A DNA stretch of 64,000 nucleotides from Burkholderiaceae bacterium (GTDB taxonomy: Bacteria > Pseudomonadota > Gammaproteobacteria > Burkholderiales > Burkholderiaceae_C). The notes below the pieces were generated by a model. The model was given only the letters and a program-made list of their open reading frames with translations, was not told where the DNA came from and did not search any database. Below, piece after piece: positions 31,868-40,482 of this stretch; within the stretch, counting starts at the first letter, position 1, and every line of letters begins with the position of its first letter. Where the stretch lies: NCBI GenBank assembly GCA_024235995.1, contig JACKLI010000001.1, positions 2,108,001-2,172,000 on the forward strand. The letters run 5' to 3'. The position numbers and the translations under genes are program-made.

Positions 31868-32281
31868 TCAGGCCGGTTTCGGCTCCAGGATCAACTGGGT
31901 CTGCGTGACCACGGCGCACAGCTTGCCGGCCGCGTTGGTCACGGTGGTCTGCCACACCTGGGTGCTGCGCCCGCGGTGCAGGGCCACGGCCTCGCCCGTC
32001 ACCACCGTGCCCACCGGCGCGCCGGCGATGAACTTGGTGCTGGAGTCGGTGGTGGTGGTGTTCTGGCCGGGCTTGAGGTTGATCACCGTGCCGACGGCGC
32101 CCAGCGTGTCGGCAAACGCCATGAACGAGCCCCCGTGCAGGGTGCCGCCGGTGGTACACAGGTCGGCTCGCACCAGCATTTCGGCGCGCACGCGCTCGGG
32201 CGACACCTGCAGCAGGCGCACGCCCATCAGGCCGGGCAGCAGGGGCTCGAGAACTTCTTGCACGTTGGACAGGGTGAGCAT
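31868..32281 (-). CDS. PaaI-like hotdog-fold thioesterase
   Basis: A 137-residue single hotdog domain (PF03061). The signature TTGGTLHGGSFMAFADTLGAV includes the conserved HGG with the nearby aspartate in FADTLG that acts as catalytic acid or base (shown in part). It hydrolyses acyl- or aryl-CoA thioesters; the specific acyl group is unknown. It lies 28 bp upstream of the DOMON-like gene in the same direction. Confidence 0.87.
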   Translation of the reverse strand: MLTLSNVQEVLEPLLPGLMGVRLLQVSPERVRAEMLVRADLCTTGGTLHGGSFMAFADTLGAVGTVINLKPGQNTTTTDSSTKFIAGAPVGTVVTGEAVALHRGRSTQVWQTTVTNAAGKLCAVVTQTQLILEPKPA

Positions 32282-32401
32282 GGCTGGAGGCCCGCTGAGG
32301 GCAGAAGTGTCAACCGGTCCAGCATAGCAGGCGAGGCGGTGGCGATCGGTAACGTGCCGGCACGGCCGGCATGCCTAAAATCGGCGCCAAGGAGGCGGCA
32401 C

Positions 32402-33064
32402 ATGCCCGGTGGCGTCGATGCCAAGGATTTGTCCATGCTTGAGATCCATTCGCTTCGTTTGCGCGGCACGCTCGCCGTCCTGATGGCGGCCGTGCTGGTG
32501 GCCGCCTGCGGCACGGTCGACCTGGGCCCGCGCTACAGCCCGCCGCCCATTCGCATGCCCGAGCCGCTGCCGGCCACGCCCGCCGCGCCGGCGCCCGCGC
32601 CGCAGCCCATGGGCGCGCAGCCCATGCCGGTGCCGGCGCCGCCGCCATCGGCGCCGCAGCCGCTGCCGCCCGTGGCGGCGCCCGGCCCCGAGGCCAACCC
32701 CAACCTGGTGACGCTGACCACGACCATGGACGGCGCCAGCGTGATCCCGCCCGCGCGCAGCGGCGCCGCCGGGCGGCTGGACGCGCTGTACGACAGCAGC
32801 ACCCGCGTGCTGCGCTGGAAGGCGTCGTGGGATGGGCTGGCCGGCGCCATCACGGCGGTGCAGTTTCACGGCCCGGCGGACGCGGCGCACAACGCGCCGG
32901 CCACCATGATCTGGCCCAGCCCGTTCGGCACCCGCTACGAAGGGCGCGCCACGCTGACGCCCCAGCAGGCCGCCGACCTGGTGGGCGGGCGCTGGTACGT
33001 CAGCGTGTTCACCAGCAGCTACCCGCAGGGTGAGCTGCGCGGCCAGCTGCAGGTGGTCAACTGA
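32402..33064 (+). CDS. CHRD-domain lipoprotein
   Basis: Predicted outer-membrane-type lipoprotein, 220 residues. A perfect AAGGAGG (32389-32395) supports ATG 32402, giving a long n-region; ATG 32435 (after AAGGAT) would give a more usual signal peptide. The lipobox VLVAAC is followed by a proline-rich linker of about 60 residues and one CHRD domain (PF07452-like) ending SSYPQGELRGQLQVV. CHRD domains occur in animal Chordin and many bacterial secreted proteins; their role in bacteria is unclear. It overlaps a second such gene by one base. Confidence 0.78.
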   Translation: MPGGVDAKDLSMLEIHSLRLRGTLAVLMAAVLVAACGTVDLGPRYSPPPIRMPEPLPATPAAPAPAPQPMGAQPMPVPAPPPSAPQPLPPVAAPGPEANPNLVTLTTTMDGASVIPPARSGAAGRLDALYDSSTRVLRWKASWDGLAGAITAVQFHGPADAAHNAPATMIWPSPFGTRYEGRATLTPQQAADLVGGRWYVSVFTSSYPQGELRGQLQVVN

Positions 33065-33540
33065 TGCGCGCGCGCCTGGCCATCGCACTGGCGCTGGCGG
33101 CGCTGGCGGCGGGCTGCGCGCTGGGCCCGGCGCCGCGCCCGACGGCTCCGCCGCCGGTGTCCCTGCCTCTGCCCGAGCTGGCCGCCTTCAGCGCCCAGCT
33201 GAGCGGGCGCGAGGCCGTGCCCGCCAACGACAGCCCGGCGCACGGCGAGCTGCTGGCTGTGCTCAACCGCAACACCGGGCTGCTGCGCTGGAAGCTGCGC
33301 TTCTCGGGCCTGAGCGGGCCGGTGCGCGGCGCCAGTTTTCACAGCCCCGGCATGGGCGGCGAGGTGGCGCCGGCCGTGCTGTCGCTGGGCCGCTCGGTGA
33401 TCAGCCCGTCCGAGGGCCGCGCCATGCTGACGCCGCACCAGCGCGCCGACCTGCTGGCCGGCCAGTGGTACGTCAACCTGAGCACGGCCAGCTACCCGCA
33501 GGGCGAGTTGCGCGGCCAGCTGATCGAGCAGCGCCGCTGA
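33064..33540 (+). CDS. CHRD-domain lipoprotein, tandem paralogue
   Basis: A 158-residue protein with the lipobox ALAAGC, a short proline-rich linker and a CHRD domain: FSAQLSGREAVPANDSPAHG, LRWKLRFSGLSGPVRGASFH and TASYPQGELRGQL. The domain is clearly paralogous to that of the preceding gene (LLRWK/LRWKASWDGL, SSYPQGELRGQL), so the pair arose by tandem duplication. Stop and start overlap as TGATG, which implies translational coupling. The gene ends three bases before the convergent EF-G-like gene. Confidence 0.8.
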   Translation: MRARLAIALALAALAAGCALGPAPRPTAPPPVSLPLPELAAFSAQLSGREAVPANDSPAHGELLAVLNRNTGLLRWKLRFSGLSGPVRGASFHSPGMGGEVAPAVLSLGRSVISPSEGRAMLTPHQRADLLAGQWYVNLSTASYPQGELRGQLIEQRR

Positions 33541-33543
33541 GCT

Positions 33544-35595
33544 TCATTCGTCCACCGGCTGGTGGTACTGGCTGGCCAGCTGCTGCTGCACCGCCGGCGG
33601 CACGGCCGCGTAGTGCGACAGCGCCAGCGAATAGCGGCCCTGGCCGGCGGTCATGGCGTTGAGCCGGCTCTGGTAGTCGGCCAGCTCGGCCAGGGGCACC
33701 TGGCCGCTGATGGTCAGCTCGCCGTCGCGTCCGCCGTCGGTGCCGCTGACGATGCCGCGGCGCGCCGACAAATCGCCCGTGATGGCGCCGGTGGCGCCCT
33801 CGGGCGCGGTGATCTGCAGGCGCGCGATGGGCTCCAGCACCACGGGTTTGGCCTCGCGCATGGCGGCCTGGAACGCCTTCTTGCCGGCGGTGACGAAGGC
33901 CACCTCCTTGCTGTCCACCGGGTGGTGCTTGCCCTCGTGCACGATCACGCGCACGTCCTGCACCGGGTAGCCGGCGATCACGCCTTCGGCCAGGGCCTCG
34001 CGCACGCCTTTTTCAACGGCCGGCATGAACTGCCCCGGAATGGTGCCGCCCTTGACCTGGTCGACGAACTCGAAACCCGCGCCGCGCGCCAGCGGCTCCA
34101 CGCGCAGGTGCACTTCGCCGAACTGGCCGGCGCCGCCGCTCTGCTTCTTGTGGCGGTACTGCGCGGCGGCGTTCTGGGTGATGGTCTCGCGGTAGGCGAT
34201 GCGCGGCGGGTGCGTGTCCACCTCGAACCTGTGGATGTCGCGCAGGCGCTCGAGCAGCACGCGCAGGTGCAGCTCGCCCAGGCCGCGCACGATGGTCTCG
34301 TGCGTGCCGTCGGCGCGCTCCAGCCGCAGGCAGGGGTCTTCGGCCACCAGCTTGCCCACCACCTCCCATAGGCGCTGCTCGTCGCCGCGCCGCCTGGGCG
34401 TGATGGCGATGCCGTGCACCGGCACCGGATAGGCCATGGGCTTCAGGCGGATGTGCTCGTCCTCGGCCGCGTCGTGCAGCACGGCGTCGAACTGCAGCTC
34501 GTCCACCTTGCCGATGGCGCAGATCGCACCCGGCCCGGCGCTGGCCAGCTCGACGTGGTCCTTGCCCTGCTGCAGGTACAGGTGGCCCACCTTGAAGGGC
34601 TTGCGTCCCTCACCCACGTAAAGCTGCGCGCCCGGCGCGATGGTGCCCTGGTGCACGCGCACGAAGCCCAGCTTGCCCACGTAGGGGTCGATGCTGATCT
34701 TGAACACGTGCGCCAGCACGTGGGCCGTGGCGTCGGGCCGCGCGTGCAGGGGCTTGGCGGCCTCGTCCGCGCCGTTCAGGAAGTCGGGCGGGTTGCCTTC
34801 GGTGGGGTTGGCCAGCAGCTTGACCATCACGTCCAGCAGTTCGCGCACGCCGGCGCCGCTGCGCGCCGAGACGAAGCACACCGGCACCAGGTGCCCCTCG
34901 CGCAGCGCCTGCTCCAGCGGCGCGTGCAGCTCGCTGGCGTCGACGTCGCCCTCGTTCAGGTAGCGCTCGACGAAGGCGCCGTCGACCTCCACCACCTGCT
35001 CGACCAGCGCGCGGTGCGCGTCGGCCACGGCGCCGAAGTCGCTGTGGCCTTCGCGGTTGTAGAAGCAGTCCACCACCCGCGTGCCACCGGCGTCGGGCAG
35101 GCTCAGCGGCAGGCAGGCCTTGCCGAAGCTGGCCTGGATGTCGCCCAGCAGGGCGGGCAGGTCCACGCCCTCGGCGTCGATCTTGTTGACGACGATGATG
35201 CGGTCGAGCCCGCGCTCGGCGGCCTGCTCCATCATGCGCCGCGTCATGGGCTCGATGCCGGTGGCGGCGTTGACGACGATGGCGGCCGTCTCCACCGCCT
35301 CCAGCGCGGGCAGGCTGTGGCCGATGAAGTCCAGCAGGCCGGGCGTGTCGATCAGGTGGATGCGGCAGCCCGCGTGCCCGAGGTGCAGCACCGAGGCCTG
35401 CAGCGAATGCTGCGCCTTGACTTCCATCGGGTCGTGGTCGCTCACGGTGCTGCCGCGCTCGACGCTGCCCATCGCGCCGATGGCGCCGCTGGCGTGCAGC
35501 AGGGCCTCGGCCAGGCTGGTCTTGCCGCTGCCCGAAGCGCCCACCAGGGCCAGCGTGCGCAGGGTTTCGATGGATGCGTTGGCGTCGTGGGTCAT
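33544..35595 (-). CDS. EF-G-like translation-factor GTPase (EF-G class II)
   Basis: A 683-residue, five-domain GTPase similar to elongation factor G but divergent. P-loop GASGSGKTSL (canonical EF-G has AHxDAGKTT-type), G3 DTPG, G4 NKID, G5 SAR. The switch I region reads SDHDPMEVKAQHSLQAS in place of the strictly conserved RGITI segment. Domain IV and V are present (QYRHKKQSGGAGQFGEVHL, AREGATGAITG-like PEGATGAITGDLSARRG). This is not the housekeeping fusA. Paralogues of this kind occur in actinobacteria and some betaproteobacteria; they bind ribosomes, but their role is unsettled. Confidence 0.85.
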   Translation of the reverse strand: MTHDANASIETLRTLALVGASGSGKTSLAEALLHASGAIGAMGSVERGSTVSDHDPMEVKAQHSLQASVLHLGHAGCRIHLIDTPGLLDFIGHSLPALEAVETAAIVVNAATGIEPMTRRMMEQAAERGLDRIIVVNKIDAEGVDLPALLGDIQASFGKACLPLSLPDAGGTRVVDCFYNREGHSDFGAVADAHRALVEQVVEVDGAFVERYLNEGDVDASELHAPLEQALREGHLVPVCFVSARSGAGVRELLDVMVKLLANPTEGNPPDFLNGADEAAKPLHARPDATAHVLAHVFKISIDPYVGKLGFVRVHQGTIAPGAQLYVGEGRKPFKVGHLYLQQGKDHVELASAGPGAICAIGKVDELQFDAVLHDAAEDEHIRLKPMAYPVPVHGIAITPRRRGDEQRLWEVVGKLVAEDPCLRLERADGTHETIVRGLGELHLRVLLERLRDIHRFEVDTHPPRIAYRETITQNAAAQYRHKKQSGGAGQFGEVHLRVEPLARGAGFEFVDQVKGGTIPGQFMPAVEKGVREALAEGVIAGYPVQDVRVIVHEGKHHPVDSKEVAFVTAGKKAFQAAMREAKPVVLEPIARLQITAPEGATGAITGDLSARRGIVSGTDGGRDGELTISGQVPLAELADYQSRLNAMTAGQGRYSLALSHYAAVPPAVQQQLASQYHQPVDE

Positions 35596-35688
35596 CGCGG
35601 TTCACTCCTCGAAGTTCGCTTCATCATGCCAGCATGGGCCGGGGCGCGCACACTGGCAAACCCGCGCCAGCGACGCCAGAATGCGGGC

Positions 35689-36315
35689 ATGACCGACTCT
35701 GCACCACCCCCCTTGCCGGCCCTTGCCGCCGACGTTTTGCGCCTGTGGCTGGGCGCCTGTCCGCTCGACGCCGCCGCCATGGCGCGCATGCAGGCGCAGT
35801 GGTTCCAGAAGGACGAGGCCTTCGACGCCATGCTGGCCCAGCGCTTTTCAGCCGTCATCGAGGCCGCGCGCGCCGGCCGGCTGGACGCCTGGGCCGACAG
35901 CGCCGAAGGCCGCCTGGCGCTGCTGATCGTGCTCGACCAGTTCAGCCGCAACGTGTTTCGCGGCCGCCCCGCCAGCTTTGCGGCCGACGCGAAGGCCCTG
36001 GCCGTCGCGCTGGAGGGTCTGGCGCGTGGGCACGACCAGGCGGTGCCGCCCATGGCGCGCATCTTTTGCTACCTGCCGCTGGAGCACGCCGAGGACGCGG
36101 CGCTGCAGGCGCGCAGCGTGGCGCTGTTTGCCGCCCTGCGCGACGCACCGGGGGCCGAGCCCAGGGCGTTCTTCGACGGCACGCTGGACTACGCCCGCAA
36201 GCACCAGGACGTGATCGCGCGCTTCGGCCGCTTTCCGCACCGCAACGCCATCCTGGGGCGCGTCAGCACGCCCGAGGAGCAGGCCTATCTGGCGCAGCCG
36301 GGGGCGGGATTTTGA
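35689..36315 (+). CDS. DUF924 family protein
   Basis: A 208-residue all-helical protein of the DUF924 family (PF06041). Recognisable segments are VLRLWLGAC at the start, WFQKDEAFDAMLAQRFSAVI, LLIVLDQFSRNVFRGRPASF and FCYLPLEHAEDAALQ, then RFGRFPHRNAILGR. The fold resembles tetratricopeptide-like helices; no activity is known. ATG 35689 is chosen because the family begins close to it. The 3' end runs into a copy of the dispersed repeat (36311-36367), which contains the stop codon. Confidence 0.85.
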   Translation: MTDSAPPPLPALAADVLRLWLGACPLDAAAMARMQAQWFQKDEAFDAMLAQRFSAVIEAARAGRLDAWADSAEGRLALLIVLDQFSRNVFRGRPASFAADAKALAVALEGLARGHDQAVPPMARIFCYLPLEHAEDAALQARSVALFAALRDAPGAEPRAFFDGTLDYARKHQDVIARFGRFPHRNAILGRVSTPEEQAYLAQPGAGF

Positions 36316-36367
36316 TAAAAATCAGGCTGTAGCCGGCATCCGGCAAGCGCGATAAGCTATCAAATCA
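36311..36367 (-). repeat. Dispersed approx. 60-bp repeat, copy 2
   Basis: On the minus strand: TTTGATAGCTTATCGCGCTTG, then CGGCTACAGCCTGATTTTT. It fills the convergent gap between the DUF924 gene and the RNB gene and overlaps both the DUF924 stop codon and the approach to the RNB stop. Confidence 0.65.
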
Positions 36368-36370
36368 GGA

Positions 36371-37843
36371 CTAACCGACCTGCTCGAAGTCGATGAAGCC
36401 GCGCGTCACGTTGGTGTTCACCAGCCTGGCGCGCACCTTGTCGCCCACCTTCAGCTCGCGGCTGGGCAGCAGCTTGCCGTCGGCCGGCGGGTCGAAGGTG
36501 CGCAGCCAGGTGTTGCCCTTGGACTGGCCGGTGACCACGCCGTCGAACACCTCGCCGATGCGCTCCTCCAGCAGCATGGCGGCCTCGGACTTGCGCAGCT
36601 GGCGCTCGACCTTGTTGGCCGCGTCTTCCTGGCGCGTGCAGTGGCTGGCCAGCATCTCCAGCTCGGTGTGCGAGTAGGGCGACGAGACGTCCGCCAGCGC
36701 CGCCTTGATCAGGCGGCCGCTGATGAGGTCGGGATAGCGGCGGTTGGGCGCGGTGCTGTGCGAATAGTCGCGCACCGCCAGGCCGAAGTGGCCGATCCTG
36801 GGGCCGCCCGGGCGCTCGACCACGTACTCGCCGCGGCCCATCAGCTTGACGATGGTGAGCGACAGGTCGGGAAAGCGCAGCGGATCGCGCCGGCGCTCGG
36901 CCTGCAAAAATTTCTCCAGCGCGCTGGAGTCGGGCTCGGGCGGCAGCGGCCAGCCGTGCTCGGCCGCCAGCTCGACGATGCGCGCCCAGCGCTCGGGCGA
37001 GCGCACCACGCGGCGGATGGCGGCGCGCCGCTTGCCGGCCAGGTAGCGCGCGGTCACGCCGTTGGTGGCGACCATGAACTCCTCGATCAGCTGGCGCGCG
37101 CGGTTCTGCTCCTGCTGGCGGATGGCCACCACGCGGCCGTCGTCGAACTCGGCGCGCGGCTGCAAGGTCTGGAACTCGAGCGCGCCCTGTTCGCGCCGGC
37201 GCGCGCGCAGCTGCTGCGCGACCGAATCCTGGGTGCGCAGCTGCTGGTCCATGCCGGGCACGCGGTCGGCCGCCTCGGGCAGGGGGCCGTCGCCGGTGAG
37301 CCAGGCCGACACGGCGTCGTAGGCCAGCTGCGCCTGGTTGCGCACGTGCGCGCGCTGGATGTGGCTGCGCACCAGCGCGCCGTCGGGCGCGAACACCATC
37401 TCGGTGACGGTGGCGACGCGCACCTGGTTGGGGTTGAGCGAGGTGAGGTCGGTCGAGAGCTTCTCGGGCAGCATCGGGAAGATGCGCGCCGAGGTGTAGA
37501 CGCTGGTGGTGTTGACCTGCGCGTGGCGGTCGATGGGGGTGTCCTTCTCGACCAGGGCGTCGACGTCGGCGATGGCCACCAGGATTTTCACGTTGCCGCC
37601 GTCCAGCGCCTGGCTGACGGTGAGCTGGTCCAGGTCGCGCGAGTCGTCGTTGTCGATGGAGCACCACGGCAGGCCGGTCAGGTCGACGATGTCGGTGCCC
37701 TCGGCCTCGCCCGGCCCGTCGATGGCGCGCAACTGCTGCAGCGCCGGACCGGAAAACTCGGGCTGCAAGCCCCGCTCGCGCATGGCGGCCACGGCCAGTT
37801 CGGCCAGCTCGTCTTTTTGGTTGGGGTGCAGGTGCTTGTTCAC
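36371..37843 (-). CDS. RNB-domain exoribonuclease (RNase II/R-like)
   Basis: A 490-residue 3'-5' exoribonuclease with the RNB catalytic domain (PF00773). Magnesium ligands lie in WCSIDNDDSRDLDQL, where the aspartates coordinate the metal. Family landmarks follow: VAIADVDALVEKDTPID, HAQVNTTSVYTSARIFPML (in parts), and FGLAVRDYSHSTAPNRRYPDL. A C-terminal S1-like beta domain (residues about 430-490) is present, but the N-terminal cold-shock domains of RNase R are absent. It is shorter than RNase II (about 640 residues), as commonly seen in Burkholderiales. Probably degrades mRNA fragments. Confidence 0.87.
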   Translation of the reverse strand: MNKHLHPNQKDELAELAVAAMRERGLQPEFSGPALQQLRAIDGPGEAEGTDIVDLTGLPWCSIDNDDSRDLDQLTVSQALDGGNVKILVAIADVDALVEKDTPIDRHAQVNTTSVYTSARIFPMLPEKLSTDLTSLNPNQVRVATVTEMVFAPDGALVRSHIQRAHVRNQAQLAYDAVSAWLTGDGPLPEAADRVPGMDQQLRTQDSVAQQLRARRREQGALEFQTLQPRAEFDDGRVVAIRQQEQNRARQLIEEFMVATNGVTARYLAGKRRAAIRRVVRSPERWARIVELAAEHGWPLPPEPDSSALEKFLQAERRRDPLRFPDLSLTIVKLMGRGEYVVERPGGPRIGHFGLAVRDYSHSTAPNRRYPDLISGRLIKAALADVSSPYSHTELEMLASHCTRQEDAANKVERQLRKSEAAMLLEERIGEVFDGVVTGQSKGNTWLRTFDPPADGKLLPSRELKVGDKVRARLVNTNVTRGFIDFEQVG

Positions 37844-37883
37844 GGGCGGCTCCAGTCTTCGGCAGGTCGTTTGCCGTCGGCAG

Positions 37884-38789
37884 TCAGGCGGCCTTGGCGC
37901 TTGGCAGGGTGTACAGCGGAAGGTCGTGCGCGCGGCCCAGCGCGTCGAGCTGGCGGCGCGTTTTGCCCAGCGCCCAGGCGGCGATGACGGCGTGGGAGGC
38001 GGGGGCGAAGGGTGCGCGCAGGTCGGGCGGCGGCAGGCCGGCGACCCGGAACAGGGCGGCGGCGAAGTGCGGCTCCAGCGCGGCGAAGGCCACGCGCCCG
38101 TCCTTGCAGGGATAGACCTTGTAGCCCGCGTGCGCGCCGCCGACGGCGCCGCTGGGCAGGGTCAGGCCCCAGCTGCGCGGCAGCGCCAGCCACTGGGCGG
38201 CGCCCAGCAGCGTCACCTGGCGGTGCACGCCGCGGCCGCTGGCGCGGACCTGCAGCAGGGCGGCCAGGGTGGCCTCCACGGCCAGCAGCGCGCCGGTCAT
38301 GTCGGCCAGCAGGGAAGGGGGCAGGGCGGTGCCGGTGATCAGGCCCGCCTCGGCCAGGTAGGTCAGGTCGTGCCCCGGCTCCTCGGCGCGCTCGCCGGCG
38401 GCGCCGATGATCTCGATCAGCGACAGCTGCGGGTGGGCGCGGCGCAGGGCGGCCCAGCCCAGGCCCAGCTTGGCCAGCGCCGAGGGGCGGAACGAGGTCA
38501 GCAGCACGTCGGCGCTGGCCAGCTCGCGCGCCAGCTGCGCGCGGCCGCGCTCGCTTTTGAGGTCGAGCGTGAGGCTGCGGATGCCATCGTGCATCTGGCC
38601 GTAGGCGCCGGGGTTGTACTGGCCCATGGGGTCGCCGCTGACGGCGGGAGCCGGGCCGGGCGGCTCGACCTTGAGGCAGCGCGCGCCCAGCGCGCGCAGG
38701 CGCATCAGCGCGGCCGGGCCGGGCAGGTTGAGCGCCAGGCTGACGATGCGCGTGCCGCGCAGGGGGCGAAAGGCGGTGGATGCGGGCAT
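37884..38789 (-). CDS. CaiB/BaiF family III CoA transferase (short form)
   Basis: A 301-residue member of the formyl-CoA transferase family, about 100 residues shorter than usual. It has the N-terminal Rossmann part (GTRIVSLALNLPGPAALMRL, LGARCLKVEPPG, TLDLKSERGRAQL) and the aspartate in LLADMTGALLAVEATLAALL that carries the acyl group. The C-terminal lobe is reduced. Short forms of this type are known as alpha-methylacyl-CoA racemase-like proteins in Burkholderiales. It may act with the liv operon products upstream, from which a repeat copy separates it. Confidence 0.8.
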   Translation of the reverse strand: MPASTAFRPLRGTRIVSLALNLPGPAALMRLRALGARCLKVEPPGPAPAVSGDPMGQYNPGAYGQMHDGIRSLTLDLKSERGRAQLARELASADVLLTSFRPSALAKLGLGWAALRRAHPQLSLIEIIGAAGERAEEPGHDLTYLAEAGLITGTALPPSLLADMTGALLAVEATLAALLQVRASGRGVHRQVTLLGAAQWLALPRSWGLTLPSGAVGGAHAGYKVYPCKDGRVAFAALEPHFAAALFRVAGLPPPDLRAPFAPASHAVIAAWALGKTRRQLDALGRAHDLPLYTLPSAKAA

Positions 38790-38826
38790 GGTGCGGGCGG
38801 GCGGTGGATCGCCCGGTTATACCGCA

Positions 38827-38883
38827 CATTCAAGCCAAATGGGCTTGTGGCCCCCGCCAATCAAGCGCAACCAGCTATCAAAA
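38827..38883 (-). repeat. Dispersed approx. 60-bp repeat, copy 3
   Basis: On the minus strand: TTTTGATAGCTGGTTGCGCT, then GGGGGCCACAAGCCCATTTG and GCTTGAATG. It lies in the 117-bp gap between livF and the short CoA transferase gene, i.e. outside both coding regions. Confidence 0.7.
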
Positions 38884-38906
38884 CCGAAGTTTTTGGGTGC
38901 TGGCTG

Positions 38907-39716
38907 TCACACGCCCAGGTGCTGCGTCAGCAGCTCGGGCTGCGCCTGGATGCGCGCCGACGTGGCCTCGAGCGCGACCTCGCCCTTGACCAGGATGACG
39001 TTGCGGTCGGCGATCTCGGTGACGTGGCGCCAGTTCTTGTCGACGATCACGCTGGAGATGCCGCTGCCCTTGATCAGCGCGCAGATGCGCCAGATCTCGC
39101 GCGCGATCAGCGGCGCCAGGCCTTCGGTGGCCTCGTCGAGGATCAGCACGTCGGGGTTGGTCATCAGCGCGCGGCCGATGGTCAGCATCTGCTGCTCGCC
39201 GCCCGACAGTTGCTGGCCGCCGTGGTTCAGGCGCTCGGCCAAGCGCGGAAAGGTCTCCAGCACGCGTTCGTAGGTCCAGTCGCGCTGGCCGCGCGTGCCG
39301 GGGCGGGCCGCCATCTTCAGGTTCTCGGTGACCGACAGGTTGCCGAAGATGCCGCGCCCCTCGGGCACGTAGGCCACGCCCAGTTGCGCGATCTCGTAGG
39401 GCGCGCGCCCGGTCATGGGCTTGCCCATCACCAGCACGCCGCCGGCGCGCGGCTTGACCAGGCCCATGATGGATTTCAGCAGCGTGCTCTTGCCCATGCC
39501 GTTGCGGCCCATCAGGCCGATGGTCTCGCCCCGGCGCACCGCGAAGTCGATGCCGCGCAGGATGTGGCTGGCGCCGTAGTAGCTGTGCAGGCCGATGGCG
39601 TGGATCAGCAGTTCGGCGTTGTCCGCTGCCTGCATCGGCACATCGTCGGCGCGCGGGCGCGGTGCCAGCGGGTCGTTGGGGTCGTCGGGCAGGTTGGCGT
39701 TGGCTTGGGTGGCCAT
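38907..39716 (-). CDS. livF: Branched-chain-type amino acid/acid ABC transporter ATPase LivF
   Basis: ATPase subunit of a HAAT-family importer, 269 residues. A 35-residue N-terminal extension precedes the ABC domain. Walker A is GRNGMGKST, the signature is LSGGEQQMLTIGRAL and Walker B is VLILDEATEGLAP, typical of LivF. It begins one base after the livG stop. Partner genes livG, livM, livH and livK lie upstream in order. The associated CoA ligase suggests that the transporter serves an aromatic or aliphatic acid rather than leucine (inference). Confidence 0.92.
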   Translation of the reverse strand: MATQANANLPDDPNDPLAPRPRADDVPMQAADNAELLIHAIGLHSYYGASHILRGIDFAVRRGETIGLMGRNGMGKSTLLKSIMGLVKPRAGGVLVMGKPMTGRAPYEIAQLGVAYVPEGRGIFGNLSVTENLKMAARPGTRGQRDWTYERVLETFPRLAERLNHGGQQLSGGEQQMLTIGRALMTNPDVLILDEATEGLAPLIAREIWRICALIKGSGISSVIVDKNWRHVTEIADRNVILVKGEVALEATSARIQAQPELLTQHLGV

Positions 39717-39717
39717 G

Positions 39718-40482
39718 TCAATGGTCCTCGCCCAGATACGCGGCCTGCACGCCGCGGTCGGCGCGGATGGCGGCGGGCTCGCCGCTGGCGATCACCGTGC
39801 CGTTGACCATCACCGTCAGGTGGTCGGCCAGCGTGAAGATGGCGTCGATGTCGTGCTCCACCACCATCATCGCGTGCCGGGGCTTGATGCGCAGCAGCAG
39901 CTCGACCATGCGCTCGGCCTCGGCCGTGCCCATGCCGGCCAGCGGCTCGTCCAGCAGCAGCACGCGCGGCTGGGTGGCCAGGGTCATGGCCACTTCGAGC
40001 TGGCGCTGCTCGCCGTGGCTGGCGGCGCCAGCGATGGTGTGGCGGCGCTCGGCCAGGCCCGCGAGCTCCAGCGCGGCCTCGGCGCGCTCGTTGACGGCAC
40101 GGTCCGCCTGCGCGTTGCGCCACCAGCGCAGCGGGTTCCAGGGCTGCTGCGGCGCCCGCGACTGCGCGGCCAGGCGCACGTTCTCCCACACGGTGAAGGG
40201 CGCGAAGATGTTGGTCTTCTGGTAGCTGCGGCCCAGGCCGTGGCGCGAGATCTGCTCGGGCGCGGCGCGCGTGATGTCCTGGCCGGCCAGCTCGATGCGG
40301 CCGGAGGTGGGCGGCAAATCGCCCGACAGCAGGTTGGTCAGCGTGGACTTGCCCGCGCCGTTGGGGCCGATCACCACGTGGATGCGGTCCTGCCACAGGT
40401 CGATCGAGACCTCGTTGACGGCCGCCAGGCCGCCGAACTTCTTGGTCAGCCGGTGGGCGCTGAGCAGGGTTTCAACGCCCAT
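39718..40482 (-). CDS. livG: HAAT-family ABC transporter ATPase LivG
   Basis: ATPase subunit of 254 residues. Walker A is GPNGAGKST, the long LivG-specific region NVRLAAQSRAPQQPWNPLRW is present, the signature region reads ASHGEQRQLEVAMTLA (SHGEQ in place of SGGEQ, normal for LivG) and Walker B is VLLLDEPLAGMG. ATG 40482 with GGGGA upstream is preferred to a GTG four codons earlier. The start overlaps the end of livM by 11 bases. Confidence 0.92.
   Translation of the reverse strand: MGVETLLSAHRLTKKFGGLAAVNEVSIDLWQDRIHVVIGPNGAGKSTLTNLLSGDLPPTSGRIELAGQDITRAAPEQISRHGLGRSYQKTNIFAPFTVWENVRLAAQSRAPQQPWNPLRWWRNAQADRAVNERAEAALELAGLAERRHTIAGAASHGEQRQLEVAMTLATQPRVLLLDEPLAGMGTAEAERMVELLLRIKPRHAMMVVEHDIDAIFTLADHLTVMVNGTVIASGEPAAIRADRGVQAAYLGEDH

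Noticed and set aside
34414..36315. Extended 633-residue version of the DUF924 gene
   Set aside because: The first 425 residues are antisense to the EF-G-like gene; the family starts at ATG 35689.
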